Made by a program: the position numbers and the translations under genes
Notes under the pieces: model-generated
What the model was told of the DNA's origin: nothing
The model's database searches: none
What the model saw: only the letters and a program-made list of their open reading frames with translations
Shown: piece after piece, positions 25,121-36,547 of the stretch
Layout of the letters: every line of letters begins with the position of its first letter
Numbering within the stretch: the stretch's first letter is position 1
NCBI RefSeq assembly: GCF_040807025.1
Contig: NC_090942.1
Span: forward strand, 43,478,911-43,542,910
Direction: 5' to 3'
Length of the DNA: 64,000 nucleotides
Source: Struthio camelus
Lineage: Eukaryota > Chordata > Aves > Struthioniformes > Struthionidae

Positions 25121-28100
25121 TGACGCCGCCTTGCCTCCGCTCTGAAATACAAAGCCTTCTCGCTCGTGGAAAGGCCATCTGAAATCCTCATTTCTTGGAC
25201 AAAAATGGAAACTCCAGTTTTCAAAGATTGGCACCTTTCGCATCTGTCCCAGAGCTCACCTGGCGCTTTCCAGGCTACAGAGAGACTCAGTGCGTCCACC
25301 AGCCCTTGAACGCAAAGACAGGAGTCATTCCTCCTCCTGCCCCGGAGGCAAACCGATAAATCACATCACGACTGAGCAGCAAGTGGTCACAGGCCGCGTG
25401 ACAGCTTGTGCTGAAAGTGCTCTTTTTCTTCAATCAAAATTAAACAGCTACTGAGAATAATTCTGCTGCAGTTTCTGAAAGATTTTGGTTTTGCGGAAAT
25501 CTAAGAAGACGGGAAAGGTGGGAAAAGAGTTGTCGCGCTCCTTGCTCTTGTGTTTGCATTTCTCTTGGCAGCTACTGTCTCCGCAAAGGGCTCTTCTCTG
25601 AGCTCCCTTCCCTCGAACGTACCCGTCTGGGGCTGTCGTACAGCTGCCAGAGGACACAGACTTCAACGCAGCTACTTCTGTGAGTCCAGTTTTCACATCT
25701 ACGGCTGAGCTGCTTCCATTCACCCGTCGTCACTTGTAGCTTCTTTCAGTCGCAGGGCTCTAATTTAGTGTTTCATTGCAGTTATGTGAATGGCTGCTCC
25801 CTGAATGGCCTGAGCTGTGGAAACCCATTTCCATATGTTTTTTAACACGTTATATCTGCTTCGTTCTCACATGTACCAAATCCCAGGGAATGTGAAGAAA
25901 TTGCAGGGTTCTGTTAGGCAAAAAGAGGCAGAGCTTGATGTTCTGTTTTGGGGTTTTTTGTTGTTTTTGCTGTTTTTTCGTCCTGAGAGTGAAAAGCCAG
26001 CATAAACAATCCTGGAAGAAATGTGCACTGAGGACAAGGACAAGTGCTGCTGGGGACTGCGAGTGGCTTTGGCAAGCTCATCCTGCAAGCGAACCCAAGT
26101 GCCTGGAAGCTGCCGTGCTTTTACCTTGGGGTTGTTCACGCCTGTGGGCTGCCTTGGGAGAAGCCTCCTGGACGAAGGCAGAGTCCCCACTTCTCAGCCC
26201 AGAGCCTTGCCGCTCGGGGGTTTCTGAGCCCCGGCTTTCCCAGCTGCCCTTCATTTGGGTTGGGGTGACATTACCGCCAGCCCTGCCCCACAACCAAGCT
26301 CAATCTTTACTCATTTCCTCAGGGCGCTCAGTCAGCACCATGCGAGAAGAGCTCTGGGAGACTGCGGGTTTAGGGTGCATTAACCTCCCCAAGAAGACAG
26401 GGAATTACTTAAATAAATAAAAGCCTTTAAGTGATTTTTTTTTCCTTTTCCAGGCCAGCAAACACTGACTGCTGTGGAAAGCAGTCTAGGCGAAGCCTGT
26501 TTGAGCCAGCCAGACTGCCGCTCGTTAACAGTGGTGGCACACTCATTCCTACAGCTGGAGGCCCCTGAGGACGGCTCCTGGTAATTAATTGCCAGGGTAG
26601 GCACAGCAGTTTGCTAGGAATGCGTTAGATGGGCTTCGACCACATTTGCAGTTGGAAACGCTCAACACTTTCAACTGCGGGCTGATGTTTCTGAAGGCGG
26701 CAAGCCCAACTTCTTTGGACTGAGCCTTTAAATTGCCAGGTGAATTACCCCTACGATGGTTTCAGGACTGTACATTTTGCATTTTACCTGTGTTTTAGAG
26801 GGGACACTTGCTCCTGAGTCTCTCTTCTCAGCTGAGCCTGTGGCACTCAGAGGCCGTCTGCTGCTCCGTCCTCCTCCTCGCTGGTCTAGCTGCATAAGGA
26901 GGATTTTCTGCAATGGAGGCAGGAGGGGAAGGTGTGAGCCCTGGGGCGAAGCAGGGGCTGTAGCACGTGTCTCTGTAAGCCCTGGCTGATGCCTAGGCTC
27001 TTCTGCTGCTGCTCTGATGGCTGCAAAGCCCCGGCTAAAGACAGGCTCATCTTCCTCCATTTGAAAGAAGGCAAATAGCCTGAGTGAGCACATTCACTAT
27101 AGATTTCATCTTGTACCCAGTTAAACCATGGAAAGGACTTTCACTTCTGCAGGAGCTGGATTAGGGCCAAAAAAAACCCTGTCTCTGGCAGTGAATCTCA
27201 GCTCTGCTACCATAGCCCAAGGGAGCTCCCCAGGGCACACAGCATGGGGCAGTGAAAGGAGGGGAGAGGAGGAAGAGTCAACGTTTGGTGGAAATCTCAG
27301 CCATCACATCTGCACTTGCGCTTTTTTCCCCACATTTTAAAGTGAAACAAGCAGTTAACAAAACCTTGAGCCTGTCCTTATATTGCCTGGGGTTGTTTCA
27401 GGACTAGCATTAGGGTCTAAGGGTTTTTTTTTTTTCGGTTGCTTTTGCTTGCGTCACATTGGATCTAGGGACAAACCAAATATCACTGACTCATCTTGGG
27501 AGCAGAAGGTCTGGCAGGGATCACTGTGTGATGGGAGAAATGGCTTAGCCTGGTCTCCTCTCCCTGAGGCAAGCAGTGTCTTTGATTAATGGAGGCAATA
27601 TCTGCATAGCTAGCATATGCCAGAAAATCTATACTGCAAGAGCTAGAATGACTCCTCTCCCAAGATCGTGAGAGCAGCATTAAACCACAGGCGCTTGGGC
27701 AGCCAGTCAGGAGATCTGGCTGCCTTGGTGACACTCAGCACATGCTGCACCTCAGATCCGGCCAGAAGATGTTCTGCAAGAGCCAGTCCTCTCAATACCT
27801 GCAATTTTAGGAGCCAGGGTCTGGGCTCAGCTTCAAAGGGGCACAACAAGAATTACTGCAGCAGGTGAGTCCCCCCTTGAGGGTGTAACAAACAGCCAGT
27901 TTCTGCACCCATTGCCACTGCCCCTGTTGTTGGTAGTGTTATATGGTGCCCAGGGCCAGGTCTCAAGCCCCTCTAACCCCACAAAGCAGGCTGAGAGCCA
28001 CCCTGACGACACCAGGTGGGACTCCCCTGAAGATGAGGTGATACAAAAGATCCTTGTTCCTACGGAAAGACTAAAAGACATAACCAGCCAGGGATGGCAT

Positions 28101-31100
28101 TCCCCTTTTCAAGCTCTGGAGCTAACTCACTCTGGTATTTGTGTTCTGTCTGAAACAAGTCATAAGCCTAGCGTAGGTCTCCGTGATGCTTGCACGACCC
28201 ATGCCGAAGTGCCTTCTGTGGCAGTCGTCCATGTTTGCATCCCCACCTCTTACCCCAGGTACTAGTCTTCTCCCAGATCCTGACCCAGTGCAGAAGGGAT
28301 AGCTGTTCATCAAGACAGAGGATACCAAGCTACGTGGCCAGATCAGCCTGCTATTATAAATGTACTATATATGTACACACATGTATACACACGTACATAT
28401 ACCTGCATATGGAGATGCACACACCCTGAACCCTTCTTGCATGTGAACCATGGTGAGTGGGGAAGCCTGTGCCCAGAGCAGGGAGGTTTTATGCACACAG
28501 CTTGCTGTGCAGATCCCGTCAGACCCAGATCTGGGCTGTCTCTCCTTAAGGGGAGCGGTGCAAGCGGCACCATACTCTCGTGCTGCAGATGTGCAAGGAG
28601 CCACGGGGCCTTGAGACAAAACCTTTTCCAGGGGCAGCAGTTAACTCAGGGCAGGGCTCCTACTGGGGAGCCTCATGCAAACAAGCTCGTAACACTGCAA
28701 GGCTGCTTTGCAAAAGTCCGCGCTGCTAGGTACGGTGTCCCCATGGACAAGAGATGATACGTCCATTGTGTCCAGTGGCAAAAGTATACGAGTACTTTGG
28801 CCGACTTAGCAGTGCCCAGTCAAACTGTGATTGCATACCCACATCTGAACTGCCTCAAACCTGCTGAGGCGTCCCTGGATAACAGCATTGCTCACAAACT
28901 GGCAGCTGCAGCCAGCTGGCTGCCCGCCGGAGTGCAGCGTGTCCTCCCCCACTGCCAGGTCCTCTGCACCGTCAGGCAGTTGATTCTCCAGCAAGCTGAG
29001 ATGACACATCAGAAAAAGCGGTTGCCCCATCACTGATCTCCTTCGCCTTCTGGAAGACACCTGTGAGCTGAAGAAAGCGCTAGGTTGGCTGCCTGCATTC
29101 AGCCGTGCAAGGTGGACACCTCCAGAGCCCTGCTCTGGGCAACCACACAGGCAGGACCCCAGGTCCCCAGGCTGGACACAAAACTCAGCCCAGACAAAAC
29201 AACAGCTAAGTGCTAGGGGAAGAAAACAAAGCAGGAACACGGATGAGTCAGGCACCACAGAGCTGTGCAACAATTTCTGCCTAAGCATCAATGGTTGCGC
29301 CATCGCTGTGGCCCTAATGAGCAAAAAGGAAAGTAAATTTGCATAATACATTGAAGCTAATCCCCAAATCCACATTTCGATGAATTCACACATCTGCAGT
29401 TTCTTTAGGAGTTGTATTAGAGAATGGATGCTTTCATTACTTGCTAAAGGGCACACACGCTAAAACTGTGATGTAGGAACAATTTATTACAGGTTTATAA
29501 CCATGAGCAAAGTATAGAGGAACAAAAGGACTTGCTATAAGAGGCTGCAATGTGAGGCATTGCCTTTGCAGTTGCCCTTCCATGGTTCAAGGCACAATAT
29601 TTATTCAAATCCTGCTGGAGCAGGTTTCCCAACATGTGACGCTAGCCCTTCTCTGGAGGCCCGGATCTGAGAGGTGCAGAGAAGCTGAGGGAGGCCACCA
29701 TCCACAACTATTTCTTTTCATCATTCACTTTACCCAAGACTCCAGGGCACAGCTGTTGTTCTGTGTATTGGCTATGCTGAAAATGGAAATGACCCAGGAA
29801 AAGAAACTAGTTAACAGGCTGCCTGGCCACAGAAACCCCCCTTAGCTCCTCATGTCTGGAAAGCAAGGAGTAGACAGGCTGTGGAGGAGGAGCACAAAGG
29901 GGGCCAGAGGGCTTGCTGTTCAAAACTAACGTTGAGTAAAACCCAAGTATGTTGCGATCCCTTAAGGGAGAAACACTAAGAGGACGTACGAGAGGGCTTC
30001 CTAAATAACATTGCTTCATTTGAGCTCTCTGCCTCCCCGCAGGTTCAATAGTGCCTTCAGAAATGGGTAGGCTGGCAGAGGAGATGAGCACTGGGGAGCA
30101 CCACTTATCGCTGTCGCAGGGCTGAGGCAGGTTCTCCCACACGGTTTCACACTGTGCAGAAAAACTGTGCCAGCTAGTGTTTTCCTGCTGCTCCATAATC
30201 GCTCGCAGCTGAAACCGCTTCAAAGTGCAGAGCCGCATGCCTTCAGCCTGCTTGCTAGGGCCTGCTATCTACTGCACACCTTCCCCATATGAAAATAGGC
30301 TGTGGGAACCAGCAGGTGCACTGGTATATCTTTCTGTACACACCTCGGGCTAGGCTGGGACTTGGACTATGGAGGCATACAGGGAGAGGATGGAGTCACC
30401 ACAGGTTTCTGAGCATCCCGACAGCTCCTCGATGGTGGAAACACATACCTTCCTCCTCAGCCCTGAGACAGCAGAGACTCACGAGGAGGTGCTCAGCCTA
30501 GAGCTGAACTTTTTAGGCAGCACCTAATGCAGCTAAAGTGTGTGCAGGGGTGTTGTTGTGCCACTTCTCAGGAAGGCAGAAGACAAATTGTCACCGCTGT
30601 GGGGTGTGAGGGGGGGCTCTGAACCAGGGATTGCACTCTGAGGCAAAATCCACCCCGTCCCCTGGAGCTAATCGCAGACCTGTGGAGGTCACACGCAAAC
30701 CTGCGCTCGGGGCTGGGTCTCGAGGCGCATTGCAGCCCGTGTGCTTTACTGGCAGGATGGCACCTGGCAAATGCTAAAGAAAGTATTACCTGAGGAATTT
30801 TGTTATGTACTGCTGTAATATCTTTTTGTTTCTCAATAAACATGCTTCGAGTACCTTACGAACTTGCAAGTTCTTGCAAGCCGTACTTCATTCCTCGCTC
30901 GGTTTGGTTCTCCTGCTGCGAGCCCACTTACCAGCACACGCTCCCCGCTCTCTCCTTGCCCACATCTGCAAAGTTCATCGCGTGCTTCCCATTAGGGCTG
31001 ACAAACCAAAGAGGAAGCAGTGTTATGTAACACATATTCATACCGACTGGATGCTACGGGCGCACAGGGACATACTGAAGAGCTGCCGGCTGAGGAGGTA

Positions 31101-34100
31101 TGTAGGTGCAGGAAATAGGTGAACTGATGCCAGACCTTTATGAATAGAAGAAAACATCTAAGCTAAGGAAGCCTGTTTGTCTTTCTTCCCCTTCCCTCCC
31201 CAAGGACATGCCTCTAGGTTGTCTTAAACCATATGCCCCTGCACTGGGAAATCATACATTTAGTAGGAACGCTGCTAAGCTTTCAAGATCAATCAGACAC
31301 AAGCCGTCAGGCTTTTTTCTGTCAGTCACAGGGCCGTGAGGCTTCGCTGGAACGCACGGCTGAGAGACAGCGAGATGTTTAGGCTGTACTCGTCCCTCCC
31401 GAACTCCGGAAAGGCGGCACACGGTCCTGTTTGCTCACGCTCGCCCTGCCGCCCCGGGGAACTGCAGCAGCGATTCTGGGAATGCAGCTCTGACATCACC
31501 TTCCTGGCACGCTCGCAAAATCGATGGCTGCGTTATCTGTCACGCTCCGACCCAGGGGGCCAAACCACATCCTCGTGTTAACTCTTCTGGTCTCGGTGAA
31601 GCTGAACCAGGAATGCACTCGTCCCATGAGCTCTGCATTTCTTTCCTCCCATAAACTTCAGTGGAAATGAGAGACTGCGGAGGGAAGCAAGTGGTATTTC
31701 AGACAAAGGAATTTTGCACAGAAAGACATAACCGAGTCTTCACTAAAGGCTCCCTCTGAGATACATTACGGTAGGGCGTCTGTGACAGCACGAAGCTCAG
31801 CCTTAATTACCTTGGCTGTTGCAGTGGAGGTACCTGAGCCCTGTAGTGCAAGGCTGGCTCAGGGATACATGCCACTCACTGCAACTACACTGCAACCCTA
31901 CCTTGCCGAGCACACGAACGCCGTAACGAGAAACCTCAGTTCAGCTGAGTCATCAGGATCCAGGGAAAACAAAAAGTTATTAGCCAAGGGACGTACTTCA
32001 GAGAGGGAAATGCTGGATGCTTATTTAACCAGCTGATGTTGGAAGAGAATTGGGTGCTGGGTCTAAGTTGCTCTTTTGGATTTGTATTTTCTGTAACTTG
32101 GTAGCCATGGACCAGGCAGGTCAGACTACTTGAGACGTGGAAACCTTTTTGACTTGCAGCAAGCTGCAGCTCACCCCCGTGCTCAGACAGGCTGGGTACC
32201 CCAAAGCAGAGCAGGAGCCTCAAGAAACTCCAGAAGGAAGCTGTACTGACCACACATGGTGCTTTTGAGGCAAATGCTCCAAGGCCCACTGTTCCACAGC
32301 TGTGATATGCTTTAATACTACTGCTAGAGTTTTATTACAAACAAAATCGAGGAATAAAACTTGTTGGCAGGTTGATTGTCGTTGAATAGTTTTACTACAT
32401 CTAAAGGTTAAGTGGTAGAAGCAGAAGAGATGCAGGAAAGGATTTGGGAAGAGTTGGGTCCTGAGCGCTTATAGCTAGAGCTGCTCTCCCCAGGGACGCC
32501 ATTTCTGGGTTGCTTCTGATAATGTATTCCTCCTGGTTCAGCTCTCCTACCACTTTCTTCTGGATTCAGTTTCATGGGGTGAAAAAATCATTACAGTGGA
32601 TGAGTTCACAGAGCATAACATCTGCTTGTCATCCCAGGGATAAGAGAGGTAAGGGAAAAAGAGAGAAAAAGAGCCATAGGTGCAGAAGTCAGGAGGGGAA
32701 AGAACAAACCCACTCAGCCTAGCATTCCTCATCAGAACCTCTTTCACAGATGACCTATTGCCAACCTGATGCCAATTACTCATGCAGGAGTTAGCAAAGT
32801 AATGTAAAGTTAGCTTCATGAACACAGTTTTTCCAGCGTTTGCCTTACTTCTCAGCTTTCCATGACTCTTCTCTATTTTCCCCTCTTACTGCATTTGAGA
32901 AATTATGACACTTCAATCTTTGTAACTGCTGAGTCTGCTGTCTGCACACAAATAATCTACCTGAAGTTCACTGAAAAGAAATGCCCACTTTTCAGGGAAA
33001 TTTTTGGTTATGAGTCATAGTTATCTCAGCTGAAAATAGCTACTAAGATTCACTTATTTCACTTTATTTTTTTCATTGTTTTCTAGTTGCTCAATATGCA
33101 CGTCTTTGTTCATCCTATAATATTTCTTAAAGGAAAGGGAGAAAAAGTGTGACAGTGATTCATTCATGCAGAGCAAATTTTATTTGGAACCTTCAGTTAT
33201 CTGTTGAGAAAAGCATTAAATTAAAACCAAAAAGGGGAAGAATCGAATTTAGGAAAAAAATTCTCCAAAGACTTTCCCCTCCCTCAGAATAAGGTGGCCG
33301 ACTTTCCTTTCATTTTGCTACTCTGCTCTAATGACTTCAGCAGATTTATGCTAGCGTAAGAAAGATATTAATTAACCCCAAAGATTTATTTTTCTCTGGA
33401 AGAATTCAGTGTTTGGCCATATTCCAAAAATTGTAGGACACTTCTGTGTGATTATCAAAAAGAGGCGGTACTCATCCCATCTACTACCAGGTACTTAACA
33501 GAGAGCTAAGAAGAATTTATAATCTGCCTATGTTGTCAGTGGCAAGTGAGGGACCCTTCAAGGGGTGACTCAGCTCGCAGGAGAATGAAGTCACCCTTCA
33601 GAAGCGTCTCTCTTCCCAGTACCTGCTGGGGGAGCCATGGGCAACTGACACCTTTGCGTCAGAGCCTTCACGAAACGCTTGAAGCGGCAGCACTTAGCAG
33701 ACGTCAGGGTGTGCCCAAAACAAGTGATCAAACGGCCAGAGAAGGCTTATGTAAAGGCATATTGTGGGCGAGGACTATACGATCCTTTTAAATAAGAGCT
33801 TGTGGAAAGGAGGCACAGAGGCTGGGAGGACAGGTGCAATGCTGGCCGAGCACTCATATTTGCTTAACAAACACAAAGCAGATATTGCTGTGGAACAACC
33901 TGCCCTTCGAAAGAGTGCCTGCTACAGGCAAGCTTAGTATTATAGTGACAGAAAATTCTTGTCACTGAGTTGCTCGGTCTTGGTTTATAAGTATTCATGG
34001 TCCCTAGTAGGAGGATTAGATGGAAATGGCCCAGGCTGTAAGCACAAATGCAGCTTTACTCATGCATGTCATCCCTAACTGCAGCCCCAGGACCTGGTGG

Positions 34101-34639
34101 ATCGGTGCTCACGCCTACACGCCCAGACTGTACAGGATCAGAATGACCTCCACTGATACCGGGGACAACTAATATAGTATTGAGGCAGCATTTCTAATTA
34201 GCAAAAACCATATCCATTTTTCCTCAGCATCATAATCTTTTCAGGGTACAAGCAAAGAGCTAGGTCAAGCAGCACTAATTGGCACTTGCCCAGAGTGCAC
34301 ATCTCCCTTTCCCCAATAGCTCAGAGGGACTTCATTTTTATGCCACAAGCTCATTTGGACTGTACTCCTCCCAGACACTACAAGGACAAAGCAGCATATG
34401 TGATATTCTTGTTCATTCCTCTCTCCCCCAGCTAAAAGGTGGTAGAACACCCAAGTGCCATGACTACCTATCCCTGCAGTTGGATAATGGCAGGTGCTAC
34501 CTGCCATATCCTCATGCCTACCATTAGCAGCTAGTGGCCAGGCTGTGAGGGCACAATATACAGTAACCCCTGACAAGGGCTTGCTCAGAACCGGGCAGGA
34601 TCACTCAGCCTGAAGCTGCCCACAAAGAGCTGCAGATCA
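25121..34639. other. Intergenic, no gene recognised
   Basis: Composition falls from moderate GC to AT-rich around 31.6-32.1 kb. A 216-codon minus-strand frame at 28,806-29,456 has no recognisable motif and is left out. No mobile element could be named. Confidence 0.55.
28355..28425. repeat. Imperfect TA/TG/ACA-rich simple repeat
   Basis: Alternating purine-pyrimidine sequence built of ATGTACACAC-like units, imperfect. Confidence 0.6.
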
Positions 34640-35400
34640 CAGCTCCAGGGTGTTGAATGATGGAGCAGTAAGGAGGCAGATGAAATTCAACACTGTAAGC
34701 ACAGTGTTATTACACACACAGGCACACACGCACACACGCATGCACAGAGCTATCCATCCGCAACACTGACAGTGAATCAGTTGCTAGCACTAAGGAAAGA
34801 GATTTCCAAGGCACTGGGAGTCCTGAATCCTGAAAATGTCAGCTCAGTGTTAAGAGACAGTCAAAGGCAAAACAACGTTACCTGCAAGGAAGACAGAAAA
34901 TACAAACTGGTGACCGTGCAAAGCCCAGGCATGCTCATGCCTTGGATACTATGCACTGTTCTGACCAATCCTTTTTTAAAAAAATACATCTAGCAGGAAT
35001 AGAAAAGAAAAACAAAAAGGGGAAGATGATGAACAGAAGCATGGAAAGGTTTTTGTATGAGAAAGACTAGCCTCTTCTGCTTGGAAGGAGAAGTTGAAGG
35101 GGGGGAGGGGTACGAGACATTTTATAGACATAAAATCCCTAGCGCCATGGTGAATAAAGTGCACACTTCATTATTTCTCACCCTAGAAGAAGCAGCACCC
35201 TAGACAGAAAATAGCCTGCCAACAGGGTTGACATAAAACAAAGGAAATGGTTCTTCCCTCAACTCACTGCTGAACTATAGAACATGCTGCCTCAGGGGGC
35301 TCTGGAGATGCAAAAGAAAAGCGGTTCAAAAAGCAAACTAGACACATTCACCCAGGAAAAGGCCACTGTGGTGATTAAAAAATTTTTAAAATAGGATAAA
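34640..35400 (+). mobile_element. Ancient L3-type CR1 LINE relic (RT C-terminus to 3' UTR), highly diverged
   Basis: The plus strand carries, in correct order, words of the amniote L3/CR1 3' region: CAGATGAAATTCAACACTG (34,678 on), an AAGGAAAGAGATTTCCAAGG stretch (34,793 on), GCTTGGAAGGAGAAG (35,080 on), GACATTTTATAGACATAAAA (35,117 on), ACAAAGGAAATGGTTCTTCC (35,238 on) and GGTTCAAAAAGCAAACTAGA (35,324 on). The translated tail keeps the pattern of the CR1 C-terminus, with a stop inside. The recall-based match is to the consensus layout, and ends are approximate. A CA-rich microsatellite has grown inside it. Confidence 0.75.
34711..34746. repeat. (CA)n-like microsatellite inside the L3 relic
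   Basis: Imperfect ACACACAC/GCACACAC repeats sit where the L3 consensus has a GTAATGCACAT-like sequence, suggesting expansion from that seed. Confidence 0.75.
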
Positions 35401-36132
35401 CTCTTCTCTAGATATGTAAGAAAGTGGCTTCACATAAATCTTTAATTAAAAGTAGGAGAGGAGAATACATGCCTGAAAATACGTGTTCAAGACAATTAGT
35501 AGGAATAGGCAAAAAGCCTAGAAGAAATAAGTACTTGTGACAAAAAAGACCTTAATTACTATCAAAAGTCCAGCTGCTGTGTGCGGGGTGACAGAGCAGT
35601 GCTAGAGAGATATAGAAGATGACAATATACGGGATCAGCAGGGACTCCAGCGTGAGAAGTAAATGAAAAAGGACATGGACCCTCAACTCAGTAAATTAAG
35701 AGGCTGCAATGTGTGCCAAGTATATAGAAAACTCTGCATCATATAGATATATCTGCATCAGAAATTCCCCTGGATCTGAATCTAGGTTACGTCCCCTGCT
35801 GTGAATCATTTTCCCAGCAACTTCTCAGTTAGCTGAAGGCCTGGTATCCCTGGTGGATCTGGGCTTCTGCATGTAATGAAGCGGAGAGCAGTGCACAAGA
35901 ACCACACCAGTGAGCACTGCGGGCTTGTCAAAGGCTAACAAACTCTTGGGAGAGTCTCTTGTTCAAATGGGCAATTTCAGGTTTCCCCTTCTGCCCTCCC
36001 CTGCTCCCTCCTGAGTATTCAGGTTTGTTTGTCATTTTCCAACCAAATAACAACGCTGGACAAGCAGCCCCCTTCTGTCTGCCAGGGTACTGCAAGAAAT
36101 GAGTTCAAGACAGTTGGGGCTGTTGGGACTTC

Positions 36133-36138
36133 TTTATT
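36133..36138 (-). terminator. AATAAA 50 bases after the hypothetical two-helix frame
   Basis: A canonical hexamer on the minus strand. The downstream sequence is only mildly GT-rich (ACTGTCTTG), so it is a candidate only. Confidence 0.35.
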
Positions 36139-36187
36139 TGATTTTGGGTCCCCACATTCAGGTTAGACACTCAGCTCTCTTGCCCCT

Positions 36188-36547
36188 TCATTCCTCGTCT
36201 TGTGAGATGAATATAGCACCAAGCAATATCACAAGGTCACTAAGCATGATAAAAAATAACCTTGGATAGAAAAATGTTTGAAATGTAGTTGTTACTGCGA
36301 TTGTTATAACAAAAGCAAAAGATACAATTACATTAAAGAAAACAACTAGAAGCTGTCCTCTTATTGCCATTACTGTAGCCCTTCTGTCTCCAAAGGAAAA
36401 CAGGTGGCAAACCTCAGGAGGAGCTGAAAGTTGGAAGCACATTTGTTCATAATGTGGCAGAAGCTGATCTCCCGATCGCAAAGCTTTGGTTAGTGATGAG
36501 AACAAGAAAGACCGGTGATGTTTTGCTTTAGGCTGTCTGAGAGGAGG
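36188..36547 (-). CDS. Hypothetical two-helix membrane protein frame, terminal-exon-like
   Basis: An open frame of 119 codons runs from just after an in-frame TAG (36550-36548) to TGA at 36190-36188. It contains a basic run (GDRRATVMAIRG), a long hydrophobic helix (LLVVFFNVIVSFAFVITIAV), a short turn with YPR, a second helix (LFFIMLSDLVILLGAIFI) and an acidic end (SQDEE). An AATAAA follows 50 bases after the stop. Upstream, a pyrimidine-rich tract ending in TGTCCAG gives a plausible acceptor at 36603, but that frame meets the TAG, so translation would have to begin at an internal ATG (36442, 84 residues) or at another splice site. The hairpin layout recalls the Vma12/TMEM199 family only weakly. 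It could equally be chance or a decayed exon. Confidence 0.3.
   Translation of the reverse strand, partial: PPLRQPKAKHHRSFLFSSLTKALRSGDQLLPHYEQMCFQLSAPPEVCHLFSFGDRRATVMAIRGQLLVVFFNVIVSFAFVITIAVTTTFQTFFYPRLFFIMLSDLVILLGAIFISQDEE

Noticed and set aside
27912-28265. Plus-strand frame with a signal-peptide-like start (LPLPLLLVVLYGAQGQ)
   Set aside because: The first codon is TTG, not ATG. No upstream exon or promoter is visible, and the rest resembles no secreted protein.
28806-29456. 216-codon minus-strand frame with some hydrophobic stretches
   Set aside because: No recognisable family, no poly(A) signal or splice sites in sensible places, and the hydrophobic stretches are irregular.
33869-33920. 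Short L3-like words (CTGTGGAACAACCTGCC)
   Set aside because: About 20 matching bases only, without the flanking order of the element. Too short to call.
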